A stretch of 64,000 nucleotides of DNA from JAPKZH01 sp963715635 (lineage in GTDB: Bacteria > Acidobacteriota > Aminicenantia > Aminicenantales > UBA4085): NCBI GenBank assembly GCA_963715635.1, contig OY970261.1, forward strand, positions 1,550,001 to 1,614,000. Reading direction: 5' to 3'. This document shows positions 8,705 to 17,677 of this stretch, in pieces. The number at the start of each line of letters is the position of its first letter. Within the stretch, counting starts at the first letter, position 1. Under the pieces are notes generated by a model. The model was not told where the DNA came from, did not search any database, and saw nothing but the letters and a program-made list of their open reading frames with translations. Made by a program: the position numbers and the translations under genes.

Positions 8705-9070
8705 TCAATCCCACTCAAACCCGCCTTTTCTCCAGGCATAGATCAAGCCCACGACTAGGACGGCGAGATAGGCCAGCATGATGATAAGGGCGCTGGACTT
8801 CATCTGCCTGAAGATGAGCGCCCACGGGAAAAAAAATATGACCTCGATATCAAATAGGAGAAAAAGAAGAGCGACCAGATAAAACTTCACCGGAAAAGGG
8901 TTGATGTTTTGCTGCAGGGAAGGACTGCCGCACTCGAACGGCTTTTCTTTATTTGGGTTCGTCCGTTTGGGGCCGAGCAGGGTGTTCATGAACAGCATGG
9001 CGACGCCCAGCAGTCCAAAGATGAGGAAGACGAAGAAAAGTTCGGTCATGTGCGGTCCGGTCAAGGGCAT
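8705..9070 (-). CDS. nuoA: NADH-quinone oxidoreductase subunit A (NuoA)
   Basis: Small membrane subunit, up to 121 residues, with three hydrophobic helices. The conserved loop PFECGSPSLQ has the quinone-site Cys, and the third-helix region reads FLLFDIEVIFFFPWA. An internal ATG at 9049 (MTELFFVFLIFG) is an equally plausible start, and neither has a good ribosome site. It is the first gene of the operon. AT-rich sequence with TATAAA lies immediately upstream, but no convincing promoter pair was found. Confidence 0.95.
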   Translation of the reverse strand: MPLTGPHMTELFFVFLIFGLLGVAMLFMNTLLGPKRTNPNKEKPFECGSPSLQQNINPFPVKFYLVALLFLLFDIEVIFFFPWALIFRQMKSSALIIMLAYLAVLVVGLIYAWRKGGFEWD

Positions 9071-9222
9071 TGATTTTATAAAAAGTGGCCGAAATTTGCA
9101 AACACTGACTTGCCCTTCCCCAACATTTTGACATTTTGTTTGCTATTCTCCATAATACCACTCCGCAGGATATTTCGTTCTTCTGAGCCCGCGCTCTTTG
9201 ATCATGAGGCCAAGACAGACAA

Positions 9223-10854
9223 ATGAAAACTGATAGGCTGTGGAGGCGTCCGATCTTGCCCATCATCCCGGTGCTTGCCCTGGGGCTGATGGCGTTGTCC
9301 GGATGCCGAAGACAACCGCTGCCTCAAAACTTCATTTTTATCACGTTGGACACGCTCCGGGCGGATCATGTCGGCGTTTATTCTCTTAAAAACGCCTTCA
9401 CTCCCAACCTCGACTGGCTCGCTCGCCAAGGCCTCACCTTCAAAAACGCCTTCAGCCTCATCCCGATCACTCTGCCCTCCCATGCCTCGATGTTCTTTTC
9501 CGAGCCGCCCTATCTCATTAAAAGCTACAACAACGGCCAGATCATTCGGAATAAACGCGGCATCCCATCCTTCGTCAACCTATTCAAAAAAAAAGGCTTC
9601 GCCACGGCCGCTTTTGTTTCCCTGGGCGTGTTGAAGTCACCGTTCGGGCTCAGCCAGGCCTTTGACACGTACGTCGATGACTTTCCCAAGAGGAGGTGGT
9701 ACCTGGCCGCCGAAGAGGTGAACGCCCGGGTCTTTCCCTGGTTGGAGGCGCACACAGACCAGCCGTTCTTTCTCTGGATCCACTATTCCGACCCCCATGA
9801 TCCCTATGCCACGCCCGATACGCCCAATGACCTCAATGTTTTCTTGAACGACAAACTCGTCGGCCAATACTGCCTGAGCAAATATGTCATGAATGAGGTG
9901 GAACTCCCCTTGAAGGCCGGGAAGAACGTCGTCCGGCTGGAGGCTATCAACAAGTACCTGACAAATCCCGACGTCGATCAGGCCCGCTTGGACAGGCTGG
10001 AGTTTGATCCGCCTGCCAATAATACCGATTTGCTCATCGATCAAAGCCATGGCTGGTACATCCGGAGAGAGGATAACGTCTCCTTTTTCAGAAAGAACGG
10101 TTATATCGAAATCACCAACAAGGCCCGCCCTCGGACCCTCAAAGTTACCTTCCGGGGCAAGCTGAATATCCCGGACGAAGACGTCCGCTTGCTCTACCGG
10201 AGCGAGGTCGAGTATTTGGACAGGGAGATCGGGAAACTGTGGGATAAATTGAAGACGCTCGGCCTTTTCTCGAAGACGGCTATTTTGGCCGTCGGCGACC
10301 ACGGCGAAGGCCTCTTTGAGTTCAACACGAAGTTCGGATACAAGCACATCGGGCACATCCATTTTCTCTACAATCCCTACATGCATGTCCCGCTGATAAT
10401 CTACTCGCCGGCCCTTGCCGAACAGGACGCCCAAAGAGAGGAATATGTCAGCCTACTGGACATCGCGCCGACCGTTGCAGCCCTCATGGGCTTCAAACCA
10501 TTGCCTCATTTCCGCGGCCGAAACCTGCTTCACCTAAAAAAAGGCCAGCCCTTGGAAATATTCGAAGAAACCTACAGGCCCGAAGCCCAGGAGGGGGACA
10601 AGTTCGGGATTTTGTTCTACCCTTGGCATCTCATCCTGACACCTCAGGACAGGTTGTCCGAAGTTTTCGACTTGAGCAAATCGCCGCTTGAGGACAGCAA
10701 TCTTGACGCTGGAAACGTCGCCCTGCCCGCCGAAGTCTTAAGGCTTAAGCAGCGATTGGAGGCCTTCGCCAGGGACGTCCTGAAAGGTAAGGAAGAGATC
10801 AAGATCGATAAAAAAACCGAGGAAATGCTGCGAGGGTTGGGCTACGTAAAATAG
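9223..10854 (+). CDS. sulfatase-like hydrolase lipoprotein (alkaline phosphatase superfamily)
   Basis: 543 residues. The N-terminus has a lipoprotein signal ending in a lipobox (ALSGC), so the protein is probably membrane-anchored outside the cytoplasm. The hydrolase domain begins at about residue 36 with FITLDTLRADHVG, whose acidic residues bind metal. ITLPSHASMF stands where classical sulfatases have C/S-x-P-S-R, so the nucleophile is probably Thr and the usual Arg is His. The other metal site is GDHGEGL and nearby histidines (HIGHIH). Between HYSDPHDPYATP (about residue 190) and DEDVRLLYRSEVEYLDREIG (about 323) lies an extra region of about 120 residues that looks like a beta-rich insert. 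It could be a phosphodiesterase, phosphoglycerol-type transferase or sulfatase; the substrate is unknown. The next gene follows after 15 bases. Confidence 0.8.
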   Translation: MKTDRLWRRPILPIIPVLALGLMALSGCRRQPLPQNFIFITLDTLRADHVGVYSLKNAFTPNLDWLARQGLTFKNAFSLIPITLPSHASMFFSEPPYLIKSYNNGQIIRNKRGIPSFVNLFKKKGFATAAFVSLGVLKSPFGLSQAFDTYVDDFPKRRWYLAAEEVNARVFPWLEAHTDQPFFLWIHYSDPHDPYATPDTPNDLNVFLNDKLVGQYCLSKYVMNEVELPLKAGKNVVRLEAINKYLTNPDVDQARLDRLEFDPPANNTDLLIDQSHGWYIRREDNVSFFRKNGYIEITNKARPRTLKVTFRGKLNIPDEDVRLLYRSEVEYLDREIGKLWDKLKTLGLFSKTAILAVGDHGEGLFEFNTKFGYKHIGHIHFLYNPYMHVPLIIYSPALAEQDAQREEYVSLLDIAPTVAALMGFKPLPHFRGRNLLHLKKGQPLEIFEETYRPEAQEGDKFGILFYPWHLILTPQDRLSEVFDLSKSPLEDSNLDAGNVALPAEVLRLKQRLEAFARDVLKGKEEIKIDKKTEEMLRGLGYVK

Positions 10855-10869
10855 GATATCCGGAAGGTC

Positions 10870-13257
10870 ATGAAGCACGATTGGCGAATCACGGCGGGCG
10901 TTCTTCTTTTCTTTGCCGCCGTCACCGTTTTCCAGCTATGGCCTTTGCCCCTCGATCCCGGCCGTTCCCTCTACGAAACCATTGACAGCGTCCTCAACGC
11001 CTGGACCATGACCCAGATCCAGCAGAACCTATTAACCCGTCCGACCGATCTTTATCATGGCAATATCTTTTTCCCTTCGACCCGAACGCTTCGCTTTTCC
11101 GAGCTGCTTCTGCCGCAGTCTCTTCTCTCCCTTCCCGTTTATTATCTTACCCAGAACCCTCTGCTGGCCTATAACCTTGTGCTTTTCCTGTGCTATTATC
11201 TCAACGCCTATGCGATGTTCCTCCTGGTAAGATACCTGACCGGCCGGAATTTTTCCGGGGTTGTGGCCGGCCTCATATTTGCCTTTAGCACTTACCAGAT
11301 CCAGCATATCACCCATCTCCAACTGCTTAGCTCATGGCTCATTCCGCTGGCCTTTCTATCGCTTCATAAATTCTTCGAACATCAAAAAGTGAAGGATGCC
11401 GTCTGGTTCGTGGTGCTTTTTGTTCTTCAAGCGCTGGCCTGCATTTATTACGGCCTATTTTTCATGACTATCCTGGTGCTGGGCCTGCCGCTTTTTCTCT
11501 CCCTGAACCGGAAACCATGGAAGCCCTCACTCCTCCTCAAGCTGGCTGTTCCCGTCCTGGCGGGAGGAGGCATCCTGGCCGGCTTTTCCCTCCCCTATTT
11601 TTCGCTCTTCAAAGATTTCGATCTCAAAAGGGAGCTGACGGCCGGCGCCGACTTGGTCAACTATCTGGCCGTTTTTTACCAAAACGTTTTTTTAGGGGAT
11701 CGGCTGAGCCGGCTGGGCTCTTATGAATTTTACCTTTTCCCGGGAATCCTGGCTCTCTTTCTTGCCGGTCTTTATGTCTATCAGAAAAGGAGTCTGTTTC
11801 GGGCCACCCCGCGACTTATCAGGCGGCTTTTAGGCCTGGCGATGATCGGCTGTATAGCCCTGGCCATCGTCATAGGTATCTTCAATGGGTTCTCTATCAA
11901 CCTCGGGCTTTTCACGCTGTCCGGACATAACCTGAGCAAACCCGTCTATTTTGCGCTGGCCGTCATCTTCTTCGCTCTTCTCCTTTCCGTTATTTATTAT
12001 GCCCTCAAAAATAGAGACGGGCCCGGCGAAGACCGAGCTGTTTTTATTTACCTCCCGCTGCTAGTCTGGGCTCTGTTCCTTTCTTTTGGAGGCATTTTTA
12101 CATTTGCGGGGCATTCATCCACAACCCTGCCCCTTCCCTTCAAATGGCTGCACGAGCACGCTCCGGGATTCAAGGGCATCCGTGTCCCTTCGCGCTATGC
12201 CGTTTTTGTCCTGTTCTGCACGGCGGTTCTGGCCGGTTACGGTATGAAGATTCTCTGGGAAGAGATCAAAAACAAGAATGTCAAAGCGTATTTGGCCATC
12301 GGGATGGTCCTCTGGCTGAACCTGGAATATCTCTCCATTCCCCAGCAAAGGTTGACCCTGCCGACAAGGGCCGATCTTCCGGCCACCTATCTCTGGCTGA
12401 AAAGCCAGCCTGGTGATTTTTCCGTCATCGAACTTCCCTTCCACCAGTTCATAGGCGATGATGCGGTCGACATGTATTTTTCCCTTTTCCATAAAAAGTG
12501 CCTCGTCAACGGCTACAGCGGATTCATCCCTCCTTCCTTGAATTATATCCGCCAAGTCTTTCTGTCGTTTCCATCGAAAGCCTGCCTGGACATTTTGCAA
12601 ACCATGAACGTGAAATGTGTCATCCTTCATCTGAAGCGCTGGAAGGCGGACAAGGCGGCCAGGGTCGAACGAAGAATCCAGGAGCAATACGGGGACAGCC
12701 TGCGGCTCGTCCAAACATTCCGGTATGCGTTCAAAAAGCCGAACGCCTTCGACCAAGAGCTGGGTGAGGACGCCGTGTATGAGGTCTTGCCGGGGCCGGC
12801 AAAAGCGGAACCTTCCCCAATGCTCGAGGAGCTCTTCCCTGAGGAATGGAGCGTCTCGTCCGAACAACACCCCGAGCTCTTTCCCTTCCTTCATGATGGC
12901 CGGTTGGATACGCGCTGGACCACCGAGGGATTGAAAAAAACCGGCGATTCTCTGTCCGTCGAATTTAAAAAGCAGGAGCGAATTCGCCAAATTCGCCTCT
13001 ATTGCGGAAAATATCCTCAGGAATATGCCATCGAACTGGAAGTCACGGTCTTTTCGGATGGCGGCTGGCGGAAGTCCGCGGAACCCGGCTATTCGACCGG
13101 CGCCTTTGTTATCAATTTAGTGAAAAAACCGAAGGAGGCCGTCCAGGTGATCGATCTGGACGGTCAAGAAATCCGCTCCCTAAAAATCGTCCAGGTCGGT
13201 TCTGATAAACAGTCCCGCTGGTCCGTCGCCGAAATAAAAATTTTCAAAAGCCCTTAA
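10870..13257 (+). CDS. polytopic membrane protein with C-terminal discoidin-like domain
   Basis: 795 residues. Roughly residues 1-480 contain about eleven to thirteen hydrophobic helices. The layout (first-helix WPLPLDPGRSLYETIDS, then YHGNIFFPSTRTLRFSELLLPQS) resembles GT-C-type integral membrane glycosyltransferases, but no definite DxD or family signature was identified. Next is an extracytoplasmic region (LPTRADLPATYLWLKSQPGDFSVIELP). The last 130 residues are beta-rich, with LDTRWTTEG and IRQIRLYCGKYPQEYAIELEV, like a carbohydrate-binding F5/8-type domain. It is probably co-transcribed with the sulfatase-like gene. A role in envelope glycan assembly is inference only. Its stop overlaps that of lpdA on the opposite strand. 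Confidence 0.7.
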   Translation: MKHDWRITAGVLLFFAAVTVFQLWPLPLDPGRSLYETIDSVLNAWTMTQIQQNLLTRPTDLYHGNIFFPSTRTLRFSELLLPQSLLSLPVYYLTQNPLLAYNLVLFLCYYLNAYAMFLLVRYLTGRNFSGVVAGLIFAFSTYQIQHITHLQLLSSWLIPLAFLSLHKFFEHQKVKDAVWFVVLFVLQALACIYYGLFFMTILVLGLPLFLSLNRKPWKPSLLLKLAVPVLAGGGILAGFSLPYFSLFKDFDLKRELTAGADLVNYLAVFYQNVFLGDRLSRLGSYEFYLFPGILALFLAGLYVYQKRSLFRATPRLIRRLLGLAMIGCIALAIVIGIFNGFSINLGLFTLSGHNLSKPVYFALAVIFFALLLSVIYYALKNRDGPGEDRAVFIYLPLLVWALFLSFGGIFTFAGHSSTTLPLPFKWLHEHAPGFKGIRVPSRYAVFVLFCTAVLAGYGMKILWEEIKNKNVKAYLAIGMVLWLNLEYLSIPQQRLTLPTRADLPATYLWLKSQPGDFSVIELPFHQFIGDDAVDMYFSLFHKKCLVNGYSGFIPPSLNYIRQVFLSFPSKACLDILQTMNVKCVILHLKRWKADKAARVERRIQEQYGDSLRLVQTFRYAFKKPNAFDQELGEDAVYEVLPGPAKAEPSPMLEELFPEEWSVSSEQHPELFPFLHDGRLDTRWTTEGLKKTGDSLSVEFKKQERIRQIRLYCGKYPQEYAIELEVTVFSDGGWRKSAEPGYSTGAFVINLVKKPKEAVQVIDLDGQEIRSLKIVQVGSDKQSRWSVAEIKIFKSP

Positions 13258-14654
13258 TTCAGGGCATGGATGGCCAGGCCCTGGGCCTTCAAAGCCGCCT
13301 CCATCACAGATTCCGATAACGTCGGATGGATATGGATCGCAGAGCCGACATCCTTGAGCTTCAGCTTTCTATGCATGGCCAAAACAAGCTCGGCGATTAT
13401 ATCGCTGGCCGAAGGCCCGAGGATGTGGGCGCCCAGGATGTCATCATTCTTATCGGCAATGATTTTGACCTGTCCTTCAAGGCTGTCCATGGTCAGCGCC
13501 CGTCCATTGGCCTGAAAAGAGAAGATGCCGACGCGGATGGCCCCGGCCTGGCCGCGGGCTTCCTCCTCGGTCAGTCCAACGGAAGCGAACTCGGGGTCCG
13601 TAAAGACCGCCATGGGCAGTGCCCGGTAATCCATGACCTCGCTCCCACCGGCCGCGTTTTCTGCAGCGGTCAGGCCTTCATGGGAAGCTTTGTGGGCCAA
13701 GAGCTTTCCGCCGATGAGGTCGCCGATGGCGTAGATTCCTGGGATATTCGTCTCGAGCCGTGCGTTGACATCCACGCAGCCCGACGCGTTGAGCGTGATG
13801 AACGGCACGCCGGCGTGCAGCCCTTCCGCATTCGCCTTGCGCCCGGCCGCCAGGAGAACCCGATCTCCAGCGATTTCAAAAGGCGTTTGATTCCTAAGGT
13901 TCAATCCTTTCAGGATGATTTGTCCCTCTCGGTGAAGGATTTGTTCGATCTTCACGTGAGTCCATACCTTAAGGCCCTGCATTTTCAGAACGCGTTCCAG
14001 CCGCTTCGCCGTTTCCTTATCGCATCCGGGAAGCACCGCAGGCATGATTTCCAGGATCGTGACATCGGTCCCCAGACGGCCGTAGATTGTCGCCATTTCG
14101 ATGCCGATCGCGCCCGCGCCAACCACCACCAGCTTTTTAGGGATCTCCGCAAAGTCCAGAGCTTGCCGGCTGGTCACCACGTCTTGATCGTTCGACCTAA
14201 GAAAAGGCAGCTCGGCCGGACGGCTCCCGGTGGCAAGGATGATTCTGTCCGCTTCAAAAACCTTTTCCCCCTCCGGGGTTTGGACGAGAATGTGCCGTTC
14301 ATCCTTGAGTGCGGCTTTACCCCTGACGAGCTCCACTCCGTTTCTCTCAAGCAGGAATTCCGTGCCCCGGACGAGCCGGTCGACAACCTTGAGCTTTTCT
14401 TCCTGGACCCTGGCCCAGTTACAGACAATCCGGTCCAGCGGCCCGTCTAATTTTTTGTTCGTTTTCATGTCCCCGAAAATTTTGGTCTGATGGAGCAGGT
14501 ATTTCGTCGGGATGCAGCCGTAATTCATGCATGTCCCGCCGACCCGATCTTCTTCGAACAGCACGACACTTTTCCGGAGTTGGGCTCCGCGCAAAGCTGC
14601 CACGTATCCCCCCGGCCCCGCCCCGATGATGGCGATATCTTTTTTCATGGTCAT
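13254..14654 (-). CDS. lpdA: dihydrolipoyl dehydrogenase
   Basis: FAD-dependent E3 component that reoxidises lipoamide of 2-oxoacid dehydrogenase or glycine cleavage complexes. 466 residues from the ATG at 14654, which has AAGGAGAG just upstream; the open frame extends further but without a ribosome site. The FAD dinucleotide fold is IIGAGPGGYVAAL, the redox disulfide GGTCMNYGCIPTK, the NAD fold VVGAGAIGIEMA, and the second FAD motif YAIGDLIGG. The catalytic His-Glu motif HIHPTLSE is near the C-terminus. No E1/E2 partner genes are in the window. Convergent with the gene on the plus strand, with overlapping stop codons. Confidence 0.95.
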   Translation of the reverse strand: MTMKKDIAIIGAGPGGYVAALRGAQLRKSVVLFEEDRVGGTCMNYGCIPTKYLLHQTKIFGDMKTNKKLDGPLDRIVCNWARVQEEKLKVVDRLVRGTEFLLERNGVELVRGKAALKDERHILVQTPEGEKVFEADRIILATGSRPAELPFLRSNDQDVVTSRQALDFAEIPKKLVVVGAGAIGIEMATIYGRLGTDVTILEIMPAVLPGCDKETAKRLERVLKMQGLKVWTHVKIEQILHREGQIILKGLNLRNQTPFEIAGDRVLLAAGRKANAEGLHAGVPFITLNASGCVDVNARLETNIPGIYAIGDLIGGKLLAHKASHEGLTAAENAAGGSEVMDYRALPMAVFTDPEFASVGLTEEEARGQAGAIRVGIFSFQANGRALTMDSLEGQVKIIADKNDDILGAHILGPSASDIIAELVLAMHRKLKLKDVGSAIHIHPTLSESVMEAALKAQGLAIHALN

Positions 14655-14709
14655 GCGCATCTCTCCTTGGGTTCGGAAATCCAAAAGACATCTAAGAAAG
14701 CCAGAAAAT

Positions 14710-14738
14710 ACAATAGCCAAGCCCCGAGGTTTTTTCAA
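14710..14738 (-). promoter_or_regulatory. probable promoter of lpdA
   Basis: Minus strand: TTGAAA (14738-14733), 17 bases, then TATTGT (14715-14710), about 55 bases before the lpdA start. A reasonable sigma70-like pair. Confidence 0.45.
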
Positions 14739-14772
14739 TTTTTATTTTTATAAAGACGATATAAAAAATCTC

Positions 14773-17628
14773 ATGAGAAAGAGGCGATGGGGAAAGGGAT
14801 CAGGCTTGACAGGTGCACTAAATGATAAGAAAATAGTGCACTTCTATCTGAGGAGAAGGATTCCGCTGTTTAAAAATGCCCTGAGAATTCTCGCCGCCGT
14901 CGGCCTGGCCGTCTCTTTGTCGTTGTTCGGCCACGCTTTCGCCCTTGACGATGGGGCCGCCGTCCTCAGGGGCCGCGTGTTCGACCAGAACGAAATCCCC
15001 ATCAGAATGGCCGTGATCAAGCTCGTCCGGAAGGACCTCCCTGACGTATACTCCTCCGTCAGTGACGAATCCGGCCGCTTCTCTTTCTGTGCGGTTCCCC
15101 CCGGTCGTTATGCGGTTCGTATAGAGTCCCCGGCGCTTGATTCGGAAACGCATGATATCCTGTGGATAGAACCCGGAGCCGATCTTTTGATCAAGGTCAG
15201 GCTGGCGGCGCCGGACTTGGAAGCAAGTCCGGGTCCGAAAATGTCCTTGATCGTTTTATCGCCTCTTTCGACGCAGACAACGATATCTTCCGACCAAATC
15301 GAGCGCCTGCCATCCGGAAACTCCGTGTGGTCGCTCGTGGAAAACCAGGATCTGTCGGCGACCACGAACCGGATCGATGTCGGCGGCCTGTGGGAAACCC
15401 TCCCCGCTCTTTTTAGTGGCCGAGGGAGCTGTTCCTGGACCCAAAACAATTATCTTCTCAACGGGATGAACGTCACAGATCCCTACTGGACCGGTCAGCC
15501 ACTGTTCATCCCCGATGTCTTTAGTCTCAGCGCCACCCAGATGAGCAACGCCGCCCATCCGCCCCAAGACTTCTCCCCTGGGGCGTATTTTTCCTTGATT
15601 CCCAAAGAGGGCACGCCGGATTTTCACGGAGGGGTGTCGGCATTTTATATCGATAAAAGCATGACCTCGTCAAACATTAGCGATTCCCTGCAGAACGAGG
15701 GATTGCTGGCGAGCCATACCTTTCGACATCTGGCCGACTTTAACTTGCATCTCTCGGGACCTTTGATCGGACAGAAATTGCTTTTCTTTATGTCCTTGAC
15801 GTCACAGGCTGTTTCCAGAAATCTGGCCGGGTACGAGCGAGAGGACCCTTCCCATCTTTATTCGGGTCTCGTCCACGTGTCCTATCTCCTGCCCAAACAT
15901 ACGCTGAGATTTCTGTGGACCGGGCAGGCGGTTTCGTATGCGTCGTTCGGCGCCGGCCGGGGCGTTCCCTTTGCCTCGACCTCCCGGCAAAAAGACAGCT
16001 TCGAGATTGTTCAGGTCATTCTGGATTCCAGGGCCAATCCAAACCATTCTTACCGCGCGGGCCTGAGCGCGGCTCTGAGCGATCTCGACACGAATTTTCA
16101 GAGCGGCGCGCAGGGGCCGCACAAGCTTGAAATTTTCAAGAAGATTCCTTCGGGCCCAGCCGCCTCCGCCGACCAGGACAGCCGTCAGACGCTATCCATG
16201 TTCTTTGATGGAAAATCCTTGCTCCCGAATTTTCTGGGCGCCCAACACCTTCTCCAATTTGGTTTCCAGGCCCAATTCCGTTCCGCTCGGTCCAGGCAGG
16301 ACATCATGGAAAATATGCATCTTCTTTTTTTTAACGGTGAACCTCTGGAAGTCGTGCTTTTCAACGGCCCTTTCGAACATAGGGAATCCGCCCTCCAAAC
16401 GAACGTCTTTGCCCAGGAAACGGTCACCTTCTCCTTCCCGATCTCGGCCTATGTTGGGGTCAACCTCGGCTGGAGCCGCGGCACCAACCCCAACTATAAA
16501 ATCCAATGGCTCAACGTCTCCCCGCGCTTTGGCCTGAGCCTTCCGCTCTCCCAGCAGAAAACATCGATGTTCAAAATCTCCGCGGCCCGCTACTACTTCG
16601 ACCTTCCTCTGAATTATCTGGCCTACGGAAATCCCGAGGCGCCGGGCGGGTTGGCCTATCGCTGGACCGACGCCAACGGGGATGGGAATTATCAAGAAGC
16701 CGAAAAAGGCGCTCTGCTAAGACGGGAAGGCCCGTTGTTTGCAGCAATCGATGCCGGGATCAAACAGCCCTTTACCGATGAATATGTTCTGTCGTTCATC
16801 CATGATTTCGGCGCGCATTGGTTCTTCTCCCTGGCCGGGTTTTATCGGGAAACCCGGAACCTCATTGAAACAGAGAATACGGGAGTTCTTCTTTCGGATT
16901 ATGATCCCATCCCGTTCTATGATGAAGGAGACGACCGGATTGCGCACACGCACGACGATTTATTCTTCACTGTCTACAACCAGAAAGAAGAATCATTAGG
17001 ACGCGATTTTTTTCTACTGACCAATCCCGAGGGCAAGACACGAGTCTCTCGCTACAAGGGCTTGGACTTGACCCTGGTCAAGAAATACAGCGATCAATGG
17101 CTCTTCTTCCTGTCTCTGACCGCCATGCAAGCCGTGGGGACGACCAGCCCGGGCAATACGGAATGGGAAAATGACGACGGCGTCATCGGCGCTCTCTACG
17201 ACAACCCCAATGCATCCATCAATGCTCGCGGCCGTCTCCGCTTTGACCGAGCCTACACGGCTAGAATCGGCTTGAGCTTCCGGGCCCCATTCGGGACACG
17301 GATCGGCACTCTCATCAAGTATTATGACGGCCAGCCTTTCGCCCGCAAGATCATCGTGACCGACCTGAACCAAGGACCCTTCTACATCCAGGCCCATCCC
17401 CGCGGCGTGTCCCGCTACGAATACAATATGACTGTGGATATTAGGCTGGAAAAAATCATCCGCTTGGGCGTCGGCCGGCTGAGGATTCTCATCGATGTCT
17501 TCAACCTCTTCAACCGCAACCTGGCTACGGCAGAGAACGAATGGACCGGCCCGGAATTTCCCGGCCGCTATGCGACCGAGATCCAATCCCCTCGGGTATT
17601 CCGGCTCGGGCTCAATTATGAATTTTAA
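14773..17628 (+). CDS. TonB-dependent-receptor-like outer membrane protein with carboxypeptidase-regulatory-like N-terminal domain
   Basis: Oar/SusC-like OM protein, up to 951 residues from the ATG at 14773. A hydrophobic signal (LRILAAVGLAVSLSLFGHAFA) is followed by a carboxypeptidase regulatory-like domain (LRGRVFDQNEIPI...VPPGRYAVRIES). Then come a plug-like region (SSDQIERLPSGNSVWSLVENQ, NNYLLNGMNVTDPYW) and a long beta-barrel ending in RLGLNYEF with a terminal Phe. No TonB box was recognised. Start is uncertain: ATG 14773 has no good ribosome site and leaves about 40 residues before the signal. GTG 14836 is possible. CTG 14866, with AGGAGAAGG upstream, would place the signal peptide right at the N-terminus. 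Substrate unknown; probable uptake of oligosaccharide, peptide or chelate. Confidence 0.85.
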   Translation: MRKRRWGKGSGLTGALNDKKIVHFYLRRRIPLFKNALRILAAVGLAVSLSLFGHAFALDDGAAVLRGRVFDQNEIPIRMAVIKLVRKDLPDVYSSVSDESGRFSFCAVPPGRYAVRIESPALDSETHDILWIEPGADLLIKVRLAAPDLEASPGPKMSLIVLSPLSTQTTISSDQIERLPSGNSVWSLVENQDLSATTNRIDVGGLWETLPALFSGRGSCSWTQNNYLLNGMNVTDPYWTGQPLFIPDVFSLSATQMSNAAHPPQDFSPGAYFSLIPKEGTPDFHGGVSAFYIDKSMTSSNISDSLQNEGLLASHTFRHLADFNLHLSGPLIGQKLLFFMSLTSQAVSRNLAGYEREDPSHLYSGLVHVSYLLPKHTLRFLWTGQAVSYASFGAGRGVPFASTSRQKDSFEIVQVILDSRANPNHSYRAGLSAALSDLDTNFQSGAQGPHKLEIFKKIPSGPAASADQDSRQTLSMFFDGKSLLPNFLGAQHLLQFGFQAQFRSARSRQDIMENMHLLFFNGEPLEVVLFNGPFEHRESALQTNVFAQETVTFSFPISAYVGVNLGWSRGTNPNYKIQWLNVSPRFGLSLPLSQQKTSMFKISAARYYFDLPLNYLAYGNPEAPGGLAYRWTDANGDGNYQEAEKGALLRREGPLFAAIDAGIKQPFTDEYVLSFIHDFGAHWFFSLAGFYRETRNLIETENTGVLLSDYDPIPFYDEGDDRIAHTHDDLFFTVYNQKEESLGRDFFLLTNPEGKTRVSRYKGLDLTLVKKYSDQWLFFLSLTAMQAVGTTSPGNTEWENDDGVIGALYDNPNASINARGRLRFDRAYTARIGLSFRAPFGTRIGTLIKYYDGQPFARKIIVTDLNQGPFYIQAHPRGVSRYEYNMTVDIRLEKIIRLGVGRLRILIDVFNLFNRNLATAENEWTGPEFPGRYATEIQSPRVFRLGLNYEF
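14813..14841. promoter_or_regulatory. inverted repeat, possible operator upstream of the OM receptor gene
   Basis: GTGCACTA at 14813-14820 and TAGTGCAC at 14834-14841 form a perfect 8-base dyad around a 13-base centre. It starts right after a TTGACA (14806-14811) and covers the region where a -10 box would lie; the -10 match itself is poor. An AGGAGAAGG follows at 14851. This arrangement resembles an operator over a promoter, but it could also be a hairpin inside the 5' coding region if the ATG at 14773 is used. Confidence 0.4.
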
Positions 17629-17677
17629 AAAGCGGAAATTTGTAAAATAATACTCCCAAATCAACAAAGGAGAGGAC

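Noticed and set aside
9071..9222. Possible nuoA promoter in the divergent nuoA/sulfatase-like gap
   Set aside because: TATAAA lies right before the start codon and candidate -35 boxes are poor, so no pair could be supported.
13326..14450. 374-residue open frame opposite lpdA
   Set aside because: Shadow of lpdA, which has every catalytic motif.
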